Notes under the pieces: generated by a model | Told to the model about the DNA's origin: nothing | What the model saw: the letters and a program-made list of their open reading frames with translations, nothing else | The model's database searches: none | Translations under genes and position numbers: made by a program | In this document: positions 8,626 through 18,077 of the stretch, in pieces | How the letters are laid out: each line of letters begins with the position of its first letter | Numbering within the stretch: the stretch's first letter is position 1 | Origin: Phosphoribacter sp037045055 | GTDB lineage: Bacteria > Actinomycetota > Actinomycetes > Actinomycetales > Dermatophilaceae | Direction of reading: 5' to 3' | DNA length: 64,000 nt | NCBI GenBank assembly: GCA_037045055.1 | Contig: JBAOHJ010000001.1 | Location: forward strand, 852,285-916,284

Positions 8626-9732
8626 TCAGTCCGCCAGACCCAGGGCCGCGGCAGCGCTGTAGGCGTCGGCGGGGATGCGGGTCGGGCTGACCTCGGAGCC
8701 GTCCAGCCGCCGCAGCGCCCACTGTGGGTCCTTGAGCCCGTGTCCGGTGACCGTGCACACCACCCGCGCCCCGGCGGGGATCAGGCCCCGCTCGTGGCAT
8801 TGCAGCAGACCGGCCACGGACGCCGCCGACCCGGGCTCGACGAAGACCCCCTCCTTGGCCGAGAGGACGCGGTGGGCGGCGAGGATCCGCTCGTCGTCGA
8901 CCATGTCGATGAGCCCCTCGGACTCCTCCCGTGCGGCCACCGCCTGGGCCCAGGAGGCCGGGTTGCCGATCCGGATCGCCGTCGCCACGGTCTCGGGGTG
9001 GTCGATCGGATGGCCTCGGACGATCGGCGCGGCCCCCTGCGCCTGGAACCCGAACATCCGCGGCAGGTGGCTGGCCGGCCCACCGCCGGCGGCGTCGCCG
9101 AGCCCCCCGGGCGTGCCCGCGGCATACTCGCGGTAGCCCTGCCAGTACGCCGTGATGTTCCCGGCGTTGCCCACCGGCAGGCAGTGGATGTCGGGAGCGT
9201 CCCCCAGGGCGTCGACGATCTCGAACGCCGCCGTCTTCTGCCCCTCGATGCGCGCGGGGTTGACCGAGTTGACCAGCTCCACCGGGAAGGTCTCGGCGAG
9301 CTTGCGGGCCACCTCGAGGCAGTCGTCGAAGTTGCCCTCGACCTGCAGCAGCGTCGCGCCGTGGGCGATGGCCTGGCTGAGCTTGCCCAGGGCGATCTTG
9401 CCGTCGGGCACCAGGACGGCGCAGGTCATCCCCGCCTTGGTCGCGTATGCCGCGGCGCTGGCGCTGGTGTTGCCGGTGGAGGCGCAGATCACCGCCTTGG
9501 CGCCGTGCCGGGCTGCCGACGAGATCGCCGCGGTCATCCCGCGGTCCTTGAACGACCCGGTGGGGTTGAGGCCCTCGTACTTGAGGTAGACGTCGGCGCC
9601 GACGACCGAGCTCAGGTATGCCGCCGGGATGAGCGGGGTGCCACCCTCCTGGAGGGTGACGACCGGAGCGCCGGCGAGTGTCGGCAGGCGGTCGGCGTAC
9701 TCGCGGATGACTCCGCGCCACAGGTAGGCCAT
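8626..9732 (-). CDS. thrC: Threonine synthase
   Basis: PLP enzyme converting O-phosphohomoserine to threonine. The PLP lysine lies in NPTGSFKDRGM (K62), with STGNTSASAAAYA and the glycine-rich PVGNAGNITAYWQGY phosphate-binding segments following. It has 368 aa, the length of the short actinobacterial form. The ATG is a single base after the hom stop codon, and the product acts directly on the product of the next gene, thrB. Confidence 0.97.
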   Translation of the reverse strand: MAYLWRGVIREYADRLPTLAGAPVVTLQEGGTPLIPAAYLSSVVGADVYLKYEGLNPTGSFKDRGMTAAISSAARHGAKAVICASTGNTSASAAAYATKAGMTCAVLVPDGKIALGKLSQAIAHGATLLQVEGNFDDCLEVARKLAETFPVELVNSVNPARIEGQKTAAFEIVDALGDAPDIHCLPVGNAGNITAYWQGYREYAAGTPGGLGDAAGGGPASHLPRMFGFQAQGAAPIVRGHPIDHPETVATAIRIGNPASWAQAVAAREESEGLIDMVDDERILAAHRVLSAKEGVFVEPGSAASVAGLLQCHERGLIPAGARVVCTVTGHGLKDPQWALRRLDGSEVSPTRIPADAYSAAAALGLAD

Positions 9733-9733
9733 C

Positions 9734-11113
9734 TCAGACCCCTTCCACGCGCATGACGGAGGTGACGGCCCGGACCACCGGGAGCGCGGCCAGGGCGTCG
9801 ACGGTGGCCGACAGCGCCGCGTCGGGGGCGACATGGGTGACCACGACGAGCAGGGCGCGCCCGTCCTGCTCGGCAGCGGCGGTGTCGGCGAGCTGCTGCT
9901 GACGCACCGTCTCGATCGACACGTCGTGGTGGGCGAAGGCGGTGGCGACCTGGGCCAGCACGCCGGGGCGGTCGGCCACGTCGAGGCTGATGTGGTAGCG
10001 GGTGCGCGCCTGGCCCATCGGCAGGACCGGCAGCTCGGCGTAGGCACTCTCCCCCGGCCCCCGACCCCCACCGACCCGGTGGCGGGCCACCGCGACGATG
10101 TCCCCGAGCACCGCGCTGGCCGTCGGGTCGCCACCGGCCCCGCGACCGTAGAACATCAGCTCCCCAGCGGCGTCGGCCTCGACGAACACCGCGTTGAACG
10201 CCTCGCGCACCCCGGCCAGCGGATGCCGCCGCGGGATCATCGCCGGGTGCACCCGCACCGACACCCCGCTCGCGGCCCCGACGGCGTCCCCCGCCTCGGG
10301 CCGGTGGACCCGCTCGCAGATGGCCAGCAGCTTGACGACGCAGTCCATCTCCCTGGCGGCCTGCACGTCGGCAGCGGTGACCTCGGTGATGCCCTCCCGG
10401 TGGACGTCCTGGCCGCGGACCCGAGTGTGGAAGGCCAGCGAGGCGAGGATCGCCGCCTTGGCGGCGGGGTCGAACCCCTCGACGTCGGCGGTCGGGTCCG
10501 CCTCGGCGTAGCCCAGGGCCTGGGCCTGCTCGACGGCCTCGGCGAAACCCGCGCCGGTGGTGTCCATCTTGTCCAGGACGTAGTTGGTCGTGCCGTTGAC
10601 GATGCCCATGACCTTACGCACGCTGTCGCCGGCCAACGACTCGCGCAGCGGCCGAAGCAGCGGGATGGCCCCGGCGACCGCGGCCTCGTAGTACAGGTCG
10701 ACGCCCCGGACCCGGGCCGCGGCATACAGGGTGGGGCCGTCCTCGGCCAGCAGCGCCTTGTTGGCGGTGACCACCGACGCCCCGTGGTCGAAGGCGCCCA
10801 GGATGAGCGAGCGCGCCGGCTCGATGCCGCCGATGACCTCCACGACGATGTCGGCTCGGCCCACCAGACCCGCGGCGTCGGTGGTGAACAGCCCCGGGTC
10901 GACGCCGCACCCGCTGCGGTCGCGGCCCGCGCGGCGCACCGCGATCCCGGCGATCCGCAAGGGCCGCCCGATGCGTGCGGTCAGGTCGTCGGCGTGCTCG
11001 ACGAGCAGCCGGGCGACCGCACCGCCGACCACTCCGCAGCCGAGCAGAGCCACGCGCAGGGGTGCGCCGTCGGCCTCGGGGGGATCCTCGAGCCGGTCGT
11101 CATCTCGTGCCAC
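9734..11113 (-). CDS. hom: Homoserine dehydrogenase
   Basis: NAD(P)-dependent reduction of aspartate semialdehyde to homoserine, the branch point to threonine and methionine. A Rossmann motif ALLGCGVVGGAVA is near the N-terminus, followed by NGTTNYVLDKM and the ADPTADVEGFDPAAKAAI catalytic segment. A C-terminal ACT domain (RYHISLDVADRPGVL onward, about 85 residues) is the usual site of threonine feedback inhibition. The start is uncertain: GTG at 11113 (459 aa) is chosen, being 8 nt after a CAGGAT box, while an in-frame TTG at 11122 would add three residues. Confidence 0.95.
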   Translation of the reverse strand: MARDDDRLEDPPEADGAPLRVALLGCGVVGGAVARLLVEHADDLTARIGRPLRIAGIAVRRAGRDRSGCGVDPGLFTTDAAGLVGRADIVVEVIGGIEPARSLILGAFDHGASVVTANKALLAEDGPTLYAAARVRGVDLYYEAAVAGAIPLLRPLRESLAGDSVRKVMGIVNGTTNYVLDKMDTTGAGFAEAVEQAQALGYAEADPTADVEGFDPAAKAAILASLAFHTRVRGQDVHREGITEVTAADVQAAREMDCVVKLLAICERVHRPEAGDAVGAASGVSVRVHPAMIPRRHPLAGVREAFNAVFVEADAAGELMFYGRGAGGDPTASAVLGDIVAVARHRVGGGRGPGESAYAELPVLPMGQARTRYHISLDVADRPGVLAQVATAFAHHDVSIETVRQQQLADTAAAEQDGRALLVVVTHVAPDAALSATVDALAALPVVRAVTSVMRVEGV

Positions 11114-11225
11114 GGTCTGCAATCCTGCCGCCTGTCGATGTCCCCGGGGCGCCGGACACGTCCGCGCCGGGGCCGACGCACACCCTACGCCCGCCGCTGC
11201 GACGACCGTCTGCCGTCATCGCCTC

Positions 11226-12647
11226 TCAGCCCACGTCGAGTGCGACGAGGTCCTCGACCGTCTCGCGGCGCACGAGGACTCGCGCCTGCCCGTCCAGGAC
11301 CGCCACGACCGGTGGGCGGGGCGTGTGGTTGTACTGGCTGGACAGCGACCGGCAGTAGGCGCCGGTGCCGGGGACGGCCAGCAGGTCGCCGGCCGTGACG
11401 TCGGCGGGCAGGAACTCGTCCTTGACGACGATGTCCCCGCTCTCGCAGTGCTTGCCCACCACCCGCGCCAGGGCGGGGGCGGCGGTGCTGGCCCGGCTGG
11501 CCAGGGCGCACGAGTAGTCGGCGTCGTAGAGAGCCGAGCGGATGTTGTCGCTCATCCCGCCGTCGACGGAGACGTAGAGCCGTCGGGACCCACCGTCGAG
11601 GGCGACCGGCTTGACCGTGCCCACCTCGTAGAGCGTCAACGTGCTCGGGCCGGCGATGGCCCGCCCCGGCTCGATGGAGATCCGCGGCACGGCCAGACCG
11701 GCGGCGCGGCACTCGTGGTCGACGATGTCGGCCATCCCGGCGGCCAGGTGCTTGGGCGGCAGCGGGTCGTGCTCGGTGGTGTAGGCGATGCCGAACCCGC
11801 CGCCCAGGTCCAGCTCGGGCAGCTCGATGCCGTACTCACGGGCCACCTCGGCGTGCAGGCGCAGCACCCGCCGGGCCGACACCTCGAACCCCGACGTGTC
11901 GAAGATCTGCGAGCCGATATGGCTGTGCAGGCCGATGAGGCGCAGGTGCGGGGTATGCCGCAGCACCCGCCGGACCGCCTCCGCGGCCTCGCCGCCGGCG
12001 AGGGAGAAGCCGAACTTCTGGTCCTCGTGGGCCGTGGCGATGAACTCGTGGGTGTGCGCCTCGACGCCCACGGTGACCCGAACCAGCACGGGCGCCTCGC
12101 GCCCGAGCCGAGCCGCGATCGCGGCCAGCCGCTCGATCTCCTCGAAGGAGTCGAGGATGATCCGCCCGACGCCGTAGGACACCGCCGCGTGCAGCTCCGC
12201 CGGACTCTTGTTGTTGCCGTGCATGCCGATCCGGGCACCCGGCATACCGGCTCGGGCCGCGACGGCAAGCTCGCCGCCGGAGCAGACGTCGAGGTTGAGC
12301 CCGTCGTCGCGGATCCAGCGCGCCACTTCGGTGCACAGGAACGCCTTGCCGGCGTAGTAGACGTCCGCCCCCCCGCACAGGTCGTCGAAGATCTCGGTGT
12401 ACGTCTCGACGAACTCGCGCCCGCGAGCGCGGAAGTCCGCCTCGTCGACGACGTATGCCGGTGTGCCGAACTGCGCGGCCAGCTCCGTCACGGCGACCCC
12501 CGCCACGGTGAGCACTCCGTCGGCTGCTCGCCCGACGCCGGCGGCCCACAGGGACGGGTGCAGGCGGTTGACGTCGGCGGGTGGGGTCAGCCACGTCGGG
12601 CCTTTGTAGCCCTCGGCGTGCAGGGCGCCGGCCACGTGTGCGCGCAT
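11226..12647 (-). CDS. lysA: Diaminopimelate decarboxylase
   Basis: PLP enzyme of fold type III that decarboxylates meso-diaminopimelate to lysine. The PLP lysine is in VYYAGKAFL (K101). Other family marks are HSHIGSQIFD, the phosphate-binding ELDLGGGFGIAY, EPGRAIAGPST, and the KHCESGD cysteine loop from the partner subunit. It has 473 aa. The hom gene follows after 103 bp on the same strand. In many actinobacteria argS lies directly upstream, but here that position is taken by a receiver-domain gene and a tRNA. Confidence 0.97.
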   Translation of the reverse strand: MRAHVAGALHAEGYKGPTWLTPPADVNRLHPSLWAAGVGRAADGVLTVAGVAVTELAAQFGTPAYVVDEADFRARGREFVETYTEIFDDLCGGADVYYAGKAFLCTEVARWIRDDGLNLDVCSGGELAVAARAGMPGARIGMHGNNKSPAELHAAVSYGVGRIILDSFEEIERLAAIAARLGREAPVLVRVTVGVEAHTHEFIATAHEDQKFGFSLAGGEAAEAVRRVLRHTPHLRLIGLHSHIGSQIFDTSGFEVSARRVLRLHAEVAREYGIELPELDLGGGFGIAYTTEHDPLPPKHLAAGMADIVDHECRAAGLAVPRISIEPGRAIAGPSTLTLYEVGTVKPVALDGGSRRLYVSVDGGMSDNIRSALYDADYSCALASRASTAAPALARVVGKHCESGDIVVKDEFLPADVTAGDLLAVPGTGAYCRSLSSQYNHTPRPPVVAVLDGQARVLVRRETVEDLVALDVG

Positions 12648-12823
12648 GGGGCCATCCTCGCCGGCCGACCCTCGGTCGGTCGCCCGGTTTCAGGGTCCAA
12701 GACGGCGGCGCGGGCGTGCGGGGCGCCCGGGCGCCTCACGAGAGCAGGCTAACGGTGGCTTCGGGGGGGCTGATGCGACCACTGGCCGGCGTTCGCGGGT
12801 CGGAGCCGCGTCGCGGGTCCCGG

Positions 12824-13297
12824 CTATCGATGGCCCCGGGGCTTGAGCGGGGCGACGTGACCGGGCACGCGGTAGGCCCGCCCCTGCAGGGCGAAGCCGC
12901 GTACCAGCTCCAACACTCGGTCCGGCTCGAAGGGTTTGCTCAGGCAGGCGTCCAGGCCGAGGGTGGTGGCTCGCTCGTAGTCCTGGTCGGCGCAGGTGAC
13001 CTCGGCCGAGGCCATGAGCACGGGGATGTGGCGCAGCCGCTCGTCGGCCCGGACCGACGCCAGGACCGACCAGCCGTCGCCGGGAGACATCTGGGCGTCG
13101 ACGATGAGCACCGACGGGATCGCGTCCACGGGCCGATCCCCGAGCAGGGCCAGCGCCTGGACACCATCGGCCGCCTCGATGACCTCGAATCCGTCGAGGT
13201 CGAGCATCATTGCGAGCAGCCGGCGGATCGACTCGGTGTCGTCGCAGACGAGGACCGATTGCCGTCGACCGGCGCCGCCAGGGACCGCCGGTTCCAT
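12824..13297 (-). CDS. Single-domain response regulator (receiver only)
   Basis: Stand-alone CheY-like receiver of 157 aa with no output domain. The acidic pair D19-D20, phospho-acceptor D67 (VDAQMSPGDG), Ser97 in the switch position and the conserved K121 of SKPF are all present, so it should be phosphorylatable. No kinase is adjacent and its partner is unknown. It probably acts by protein interaction. A TAGGCT -10 box ends 7 nt before the ATG, suggesting a leaderless mRNA. Confidence 0.88.
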   Translation of the reverse strand: MEPAVPGGAGRRQSVLVCDDTESIRRLLAMMLDLDGFEVIEAADGVQALALLGDRPVDAIPSVLIVDAQMSPGDGWSVLASVRADERLRHIPVLMASAEVTCADQDYERATTLGLDACLSKPFEPDRVLELVRGFALQGRAYRVPGHVAPLKPRGHR

Positions 13298-13304
13298 GCC
13301 GCGC

Positions 13305-13310
13305 AGCCTA
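13305..13310 (-). promoter_or_regulatory. -10 box TAGGCT, leaderless promoter for the receiver gene
   Basis: TAGGCT on the minus strand ends 7 nt before the ATG at 13297, placing the transcription start at the first codon. It is back-to-back with the tRNA-Arg gene on the other strand. Called from spacing and the TANNNT match only. Confidence 0.5.
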
Positions 13311-13382
13311 GGCTGCTACCCTCACCCAGGCACCAGGATTCGGCAAAACCGGTTACACCGTCCAGATGACGGATGCCGCCAG

Positions 13383-13454
13383 GCCCCCGTAGCTCAGGGG
13401 ATAGAGCACCGCCCTCCGGAGGCGGGAGCGCAGGTTCGAATCCTGCCGGGGGCG
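13383..13454 (+). tRNA. tRNA-Arg (anticodon CCG)
   Basis: Folds as a cloverleaf: the acceptor GCCCCCG pairs with CGGGGGC, the D-arm is GCTC/GAGC, the anticodon stem CCGCC/GGCGG encloses loop CTCCGGA with anticodon CCG, and the T-arm GCAGG-TTCGAAT-CCTGC is intact. The discriminator is G and no CCA is encoded. It reads the CGG arginine codon, which is common in this GC-rich genome. The 250 bp downstream to the CBS-protein gene shows nothing I can identify. Confidence 0.95.
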
Positions 13455-13705
13455 CCCCGCATCATGCCGCTGACCTGCGGATTCTTGGTTTTCGGCTCGG
13501 GCTGGGGAGACGATCGGGCCGCGGCGAGGCCAGGGGGCCGTCGTTCGCGCCCGTTCGCGTCCGTGCGAGAGCAGCGGGCGTCGGCCCTCACCGGAGCCAC
13601 CCACCACCGCGACCCCGGGGCGGCTGCCGCCCGCCCGACAACGTCCCCGGCCGCCCTCCTCGTTGAACCGGCGGGGTGGACGCATTCGGCGCGTCCCGCG
13701 CGGGC

Positions 13706-14743
13706 TCAGCGCTGGGTGGCGTCGCTGACCTCGCCGACGAGCACCTCGATGACGTCCTCGAGGAACACCACCCCGGTGGCCTGGCCGGAGGCGTCCACGA
13801 CCCGGGCCAGGTGGGCCCCCGAGCGCTGCATCGACGCCAAGACGTCCTCGATCTCGTCGCCGGGCGACACCGTGGCCAGGCTGCGCACCCGCTTGCCGGG
13901 GATGGGCCGGGTGGACCGGTCGTCGTCGGCGTAGAGGACGTCCTTGAGGTGGACGTACCCCACCGGCTGGCCCTGCGGGTCGAGGTAGGGATACCGGGAG
14001 AACCCGCGCCGAGCCACCAGCTGCTCGACGTCCTGCGGCGTCACCCCCGCCGAGACGCACACCAGGGCCTCGACAGGCACGGCGACATCGGCGGCGGTGC
14101 GGTCGCTGAACTCGATCGCGTTGTGGACCAACCCCTGGCGGACCTCGCCGATGAGGCCCTCGCGGTGGCTCTCGGCGACGATGTGGGCGACCTCCTGGGC
14201 GGTGAAGGCCGAGCCGATCTCGTCCTTGGGCTCCACGCCCAGCATCCGGACCAGCCCCTTGGCCACCCACTCCATGACGCGCACCAACGGGCGCAGCGCC
14301 CGGGCCAGATAGAGCAGGGTCGGCACGAGCAGCAGGGCGGCGCGGTCCGGGGCCGCGATGGCGACGTTCTTGGGCAGCATCTCGCCCAGCACGACGTGCA
14401 GGTAGACGACCACCAGCAGGGCCACGGCCACCGAGATGGCGTCGGCCCACACCGTCGACAGCGGCAGGTGCTCGACCAGGGGATACACCAGCTCGTGCAG
14501 GGCGGTTTCGGCCAGGGCCCCCAGGCCCACCGAGCAGACCGTGATCCCCAGTTGCGCGGTGGCGAGCATCGAGCCCATCTGTTCCAGGGCCTGCAGACAC
14601 ACCCGGGCGGGCGCGCTGCCGGCTTCGGCGCGCGGCTCCAGCGTGGATCGCCGTGCTGCCATCGCGGCGAACTCGGCCCCGACGAAGTAGGCGTTGCCCA
14701 CCAACAGCAACAGAGACAGCCACAACGCGGTCGACTGGCTCAC
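13706..14743 (-). CDS. CNNM/CorC-type transmembrane CBS-domain protein (second gene of pair)
   Basis: Membrane protein of the DUF21 (CNNM) plus CBS-pair family, often annotated as hemolysin C or magnesium/cobalt efflux protein. The N-terminal half holds about four membrane segments with LGEMLPKNVAI typical of DUF21. Two CBS domains follow (SRYPYLDPQGQPVGYVHLKD and VVDASGQATGVVFLEDVIE), and the protein stops after the second CBS without the C-terminal CorC_HlyC domain. It has 345 aa. The GTG start overlaps the stop of the upstream paralogue as GTGA. Role in divalent-cation export is inferred from family. Confidence 0.9.
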   Translation of the reverse strand: MSQSTALWLSLLLLVGNAYFVGAEFAAMAARRSTLEPRAEAGSAPARVCLQALEQMGSMLATAQLGITVCSVGLGALAETALHELVYPLVEHLPLSTVWADAISVAVALLVVVYLHVVLGEMLPKNVAIAAPDRAALLLVPTLLYLARALRPLVRVMEWVAKGLVRMLGVEPKDEIGSAFTAQEVAHIVAESHREGLIGEVRQGLVHNAIEFSDRTAADVAVPVEALVCVSAGVTPQDVEQLVARRGFSRYPYLDPQGQPVGYVHLKDVLYADDDRSTRPIPGKRVRSLATVSPGDEIEDVLASMQRSGAHLARVVDASGQATGVVFLEDVIEVLVGEVSDATQR

Positions 14744-16065
14744 CGGGGTCCCCCACCCGGCAACCCGGCGGGGTCGGCGCTCGGTCGGACCCGCAGCCGC
14801 GCGACCCGCCGGCCCTCCATCCGGGTGACCTCGATCGCCCAGCCGGGCACGACCACTCGGTCGCCGGCGGTCGGCACCCGGCCCAGGGTCGCCATGACGA
14901 AACCGCCGAGACTCTCGTATGCCGGTCCGTCGGGCACCGGGGCGCCGATCCGGTCGCGGACCTCGTCCGGTCGCCACAAGCCGGAGACCGACCACGACCC
15001 GTCGGGCAGCTGCCGGCCGGTGGAGCGCGACCGGTCGTGCTCGTCGCTGACCTCGCCGACGATCTCCTCGACGACGTCCTCGAGGGTGACCACGCCGCTG
15101 GTGCCGCCGTACTCGTCGACGACCAAGGCCAGCTGCAGCCCGGCGGCCCGCAGCTGTTGCAGCAGCGGAGCCAGCCGGATCGTCTCCGGGACCACGAGGT
15201 GACGGACCATGAGGGCCGACGCGGGGACCTCCGCGCGACGGGGGGCCGGCACGGCCATCGCCGCCTTGACGTGGACGATGCCGTCGACGTCGTCCCAGTC
15301 CTCGCCCACCACGGGGAAGCGCGAGTGCCCGGTCCGGCGCGACAGGCGAAGGACGTCCTCGGCGGTGTCCGTGCGCTCGACCCCGACGCAGCGCACCCGC
15401 GGGGTCATCACGTCGACCGCCGTGCGCTCGGCGAAGTCCAAGGACCGGGTGAGCATCGCCGCGGTGGTCGGCGCCAGGGTGCCCACCTGTGCCGAGCGGC
15501 GGACCAGGCTGGCCAGCTCCTGCGGGGTGCGGGCCGCGCTGAGCTCCTCCTGTGGGGTGATGCCGACCCCCCGGACCAGGGCGTTGGCCGAGCCGTTGAG
15601 TACCGCGACAAGCGGACGGGTCGCCGCCGCGAAGAAGCGCACCGGTAGGGCCACCAGGCTCGCCGTGCGCAGCGGCGCGGAGATCCCGAGGAACTGCGGC
15701 AGCAGCTCCCCGAAGACCATCGAGAACACCGTGACGAGCACCAGCGCACCGGTCGTCGCCACCGGCTCCACCGCGTCCGCCGGCAGCAACGCCGCCGACG
15801 GGATGGCGAGCAGACTGCCCACCGCGGGTTGGGCGAGGAAACCGACGGCCAGGGTGGTCAGGGTGATGCCGACCTGAGCGGCCGACAGCTGGGTCGACAG
15901 CGACCGCAGCGAGCGCAGGATGGTCCGGGACCGGTCGTGGCCGTCCGCGACGGCCTGCTCCACGGTGGCCCGGTCCAGCGCCACGAGGCTGAACTCGGCG
16001 GCGACGAACAGCGACGTGCCGACGGTGAGCAGCACGGCGGCGAGCACCAGCAGCCATTCGCCCAT
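14740..16065 (-). CDS. CNNM/CorC-type transmembrane CBS-domain protein with CorC_HlyC domain (first gene of pair)
   Basis: Same family as its downstream neighbour but complete: a DUF21 membrane domain (VFGELLPQFLGI near residue 125), two CBS domains (SRFPVVGEDWDDVDGIVHVK; LALVVDEYGGTSGVVTLEDV) and a C-terminal CorC_HlyC domain ending near residue 430. It has 441 aa from the ATG at 16065, which has GGGTGGGGA upstream. An in-frame GTG at 16077 is an alternative. The two adjacent, overlapping paralogues may form a heteromer, as is common for such pairs in actinobacteria. Confidence 0.9.
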   Translation of the reverse strand: MGEWLLVLAAVLLTVGTSLFVAAEFSLVALDRATVEQAVADGHDRSRTILRSLRSLSTQLSAAQVGITLTTLAVGFLAQPAVGSLLAIPSAALLPADAVEPVATTGALVLVTVFSMVFGELLPQFLGISAPLRTASLVALPVRFFAAATRPLVAVLNGSANALVRGVGITPQEELSAARTPQELASLVRRSAQVGTLAPTTAAMLTRSLDFAERTAVDVMTPRVRCVGVERTDTAEDVLRLSRRTGHSRFPVVGEDWDDVDGIVHVKAAMAVPAPRRAEVPASALMVRHLVVPETIRLAPLLQQLRAAGLQLALVVDEYGGTSGVVTLEDVVEEIVGEVSDEHDRSRSTGRQLPDGSWSVSGLWRPDEVRDRIGAPVPDGPAYESLGGFVMATLGRVPTAGDRVVVPGWAIEVTRMEGRRVARLRVRPSADPAGLPGGGPR

Positions 16066-16269
16066 GGTGGTCCCCACCCTAGGTCATCGCGCCGGTCCCC
16101 GATCGCGACCGGGCACCCGGGGGGCGGCGACGCCCCACCCGGGGCGGCACCCAGGTCAGGGTCCACCCGGAGACGGACCCTGAAGCTGCCCTGGTTCCGC
16201 CTGTCGGACGATGCGGCTAGGGCCGGCGACTGGTTGCATGTCTGTCGTGAACACGCTCAGGGGACACCG

Positions 16270-17289
16270 ATGACCACCACCACGACCACGACCCCCGCCC
16301 ACCCGGGGACCCGCATCGAGGTGTCGCGACTGACCAAGCGCTTCGGCTCGCTGGTCGCCGTCGACGACCTCGACTTCACCGTCGAGCCGGGTCGCATCAC
16401 CGGCTTCCTCGGCCCCAACGGGGCCGGTAAGACGACGACCATGCGCATGCTCCTCGGGCTGGTCCGGCCCACCTCCGGCACCGCGACGATCGGCGGCCTG
16501 CGCTACCACGACCTGCCCGACCCGATGCGCACCGTGGGATCCGCACTGGAGTCCACGAACTTCCACCCCGGCCGCAGCGGCCGTGACCACCTGCGCGTGC
16601 TCGCCGACGCCGGCGGCATACCGCACCGGCGCGTCGACGAGCTGCTCGAGCTGGTCGGCATCCCCGCGGCCGCCAAGCTGCGGGCCGGGGGCTACTCCAT
16701 GGGCATGCGCCAGCGCCTCGGCCTGGCCGCCGCCCTGCTGGGGGACCCGCAGGCCATCCTGCTCGACGAGCCGGCCAACGGACTGGACCCGGAGGGCATC
16801 CGGTGGCTGCGTGGCTTCCTCCGTCACCTGGCCGGCCAGGGCAAGACGATCCTCATCTCCAGCCACCTGCTCTCGGAGGCCGAGCAGATCGTCGACGACG
16901 TAGTGATCATCGCCAACGGTCGCAGCGTCGCCCAGGGCTCGATGGAGTCGCTGCGCGGGGAGCCCTCCGCGCGCGTGCGCACCAGCGATCCCGCCACGCT
17001 CGGCAGCGCCCTCACCGCCGCGGGGCTGCAGTGGGAGCCGGGCCCCGAGGGCGCCCTCACCGTGCGCACCCCCGCGCTGGCTCGGATCGGCGACATCGCC
17101 CTGCACGCCGGCGTGCCGGTCCACGAGCTGCGCCAACTGGCCACCGACCTGGAGGACCTCTTCTTCCGGCTCACCGAAGCCCCGGAGCACCGCAACCGCA
17201 ACCTCGGCGCCGCCGCCCCGGCCGACGGCGACGCCGCTTCGATCGAGCAGGGCGCGCTCGTCGGCGCCGACGGAGGGCAGGCACGATGA
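16270..17289 (+). CDS. ABC transporter ATP-binding protein (BcrA/drug-exporter type)
   Basis: Nucleotide-binding subunit of a two-gene exporter. Walker A GPNGAGKT is at residues 48-55 and Walker B is AILLDEPANGLDP. The signature region reads YSMGMRQRL rather than canonical LSGGQ, as in BcrA-type antibiotic exporters. It has 339 aa. The 70-residue C-terminal extension is unique and acidic. An N-terminal run of seven threonines follows the ATG. Residue 117 is Ile encoded by the rare codon ATA, inside a GTATGCCG octamer. Stop overlaps the permease start as ATGA. The substrate is unknown. Confidence 0.92.
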   Translation: MTTTTTTTPAHPGTRIEVSRLTKRFGSLVAVDDLDFTVEPGRITGFLGPNGAGKTTTMRMLLGLVRPTSGTATIGGLRYHDLPDPMRTVGSALESTNFHPGRSGRDHLRVLADAGGIPHRRVDELLELVGIPAAAKLRAGGYSMGMRQRLGLAAALLGDPQAILLDEPANGLDPEGIRWLRGFLRHLAGQGKTILISSHLLSEAEQIVDDVVIIANGRSVAQGSMESLRGEPSARVRTSDPATLGSALTAAGLQWEPGPEGALTVRTPALARIGDIALHAGVPVHELRQLATDLEDLFFRLTEAPEHRNRNLGAAAPADGDAASIEQGALVGADGGQAR

Positions 17290-18077
17290 ACGCCGTGACC
17301 GCAGAGCTGCGCAAGTTCTTCACCACCCGCATGTGGTGGGGCATGGGCATCGCCGTCGTCCTGTCCGGCATGGGTCTGGCCGCGCTGAACGGGCTGTTCC
17401 TTACCAGCAGCGCCGCCGCGGAGGCCGGCGTGGGCAGCATGAGCGACAGCACGCTGGCCAAGAACGTCTACACCGGCGGGATCGGCGTGGGCTACCTGCT
17501 GACCCTGGCCGTCGGGGTCATGGCGATCGGCGCGGAATACCGCCACAAGACGATCACGAGCACCTTCCTGGCCACCCCCAAGCGGGTCCGGGTGATGGTG
17601 GCCAAGGTCGTGGCCCTGGTCGCGATCGGCGGCTTCTACGGGGTGCTCTCGCTGCTGGGCTCGACCGCGGTCGGGGCGACCATCCTGTCGCTGCGGGGGC
17701 ACCCGGCCTTCCCCGACGCGTCGGTATGGCGGTCGATGGCCCTCGGGCTGCTCGTGCTGGCGGTGTGGGCGCTGATCGGCCTGGGCGCCGGCATCCTCAT
17801 CCCCAACCAGGTCGCCGCCCTGCTCGTGTCGATCGGCGTGGCCTGGATCGTCGAGCCGATCCTCACCTTCGTCTTCGGCGCGCAGGACTGGGGCAAGGGC
17901 TTCGTCCGGTTCTTCCCCAGCGCGGCCACCACCGCGGCGCTGGACACCAACACCACGTCGGGCCCGGGCTCCATCCCGGTGCTGGCCTGGTGGGGCGGGG
18001 CTCTCGTGCTCGTCGGGTATGCCGCGGTCATGTCCGTCGTCGGCTCGGCGCTCACCGTGCGACGCGACGTCAGCTAG
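17286..18077 (+). CDS. ABC exporter permease subunit
   Basis: 263-residue ABC-2 type permease with about six hydrophobic segments. An N-terminal ELRKFFTTRMWWGM amphipathic start and GAEYRHKTITSTFLATPKR after the second membrane segment are typical of bacitracin/antibiotic exporter permeases. It is translationally coupled to the ATPase (ATGA overlap at 17286-17289). No regulator gene is adjacent, and the 204 bp upstream of the operon show no clear operator. Confidence 0.9.
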   Translation: MNAVTAELRKFFTTRMWWGMGIAVVLSGMGLAALNGLFLTSSAAAEAGVGSMSDSTLAKNVYTGGIGVGYLLTLAVGVMAIGAEYRHKTITSTFLATPKRVRVMVAKVVALVAIGGFYGVLSLLGSTAVGATILSLRGHPAFPDASVWRSMALGLLVLAVWALIGLGAGILIPNQVAALLVSIGVAWIVEPILTFVFGAQDWGKGFVRFFPSAATTAALDTNTTSGPGSIPVLAWWGGALVLVGYAAVMSVVGSALTVRRDVS

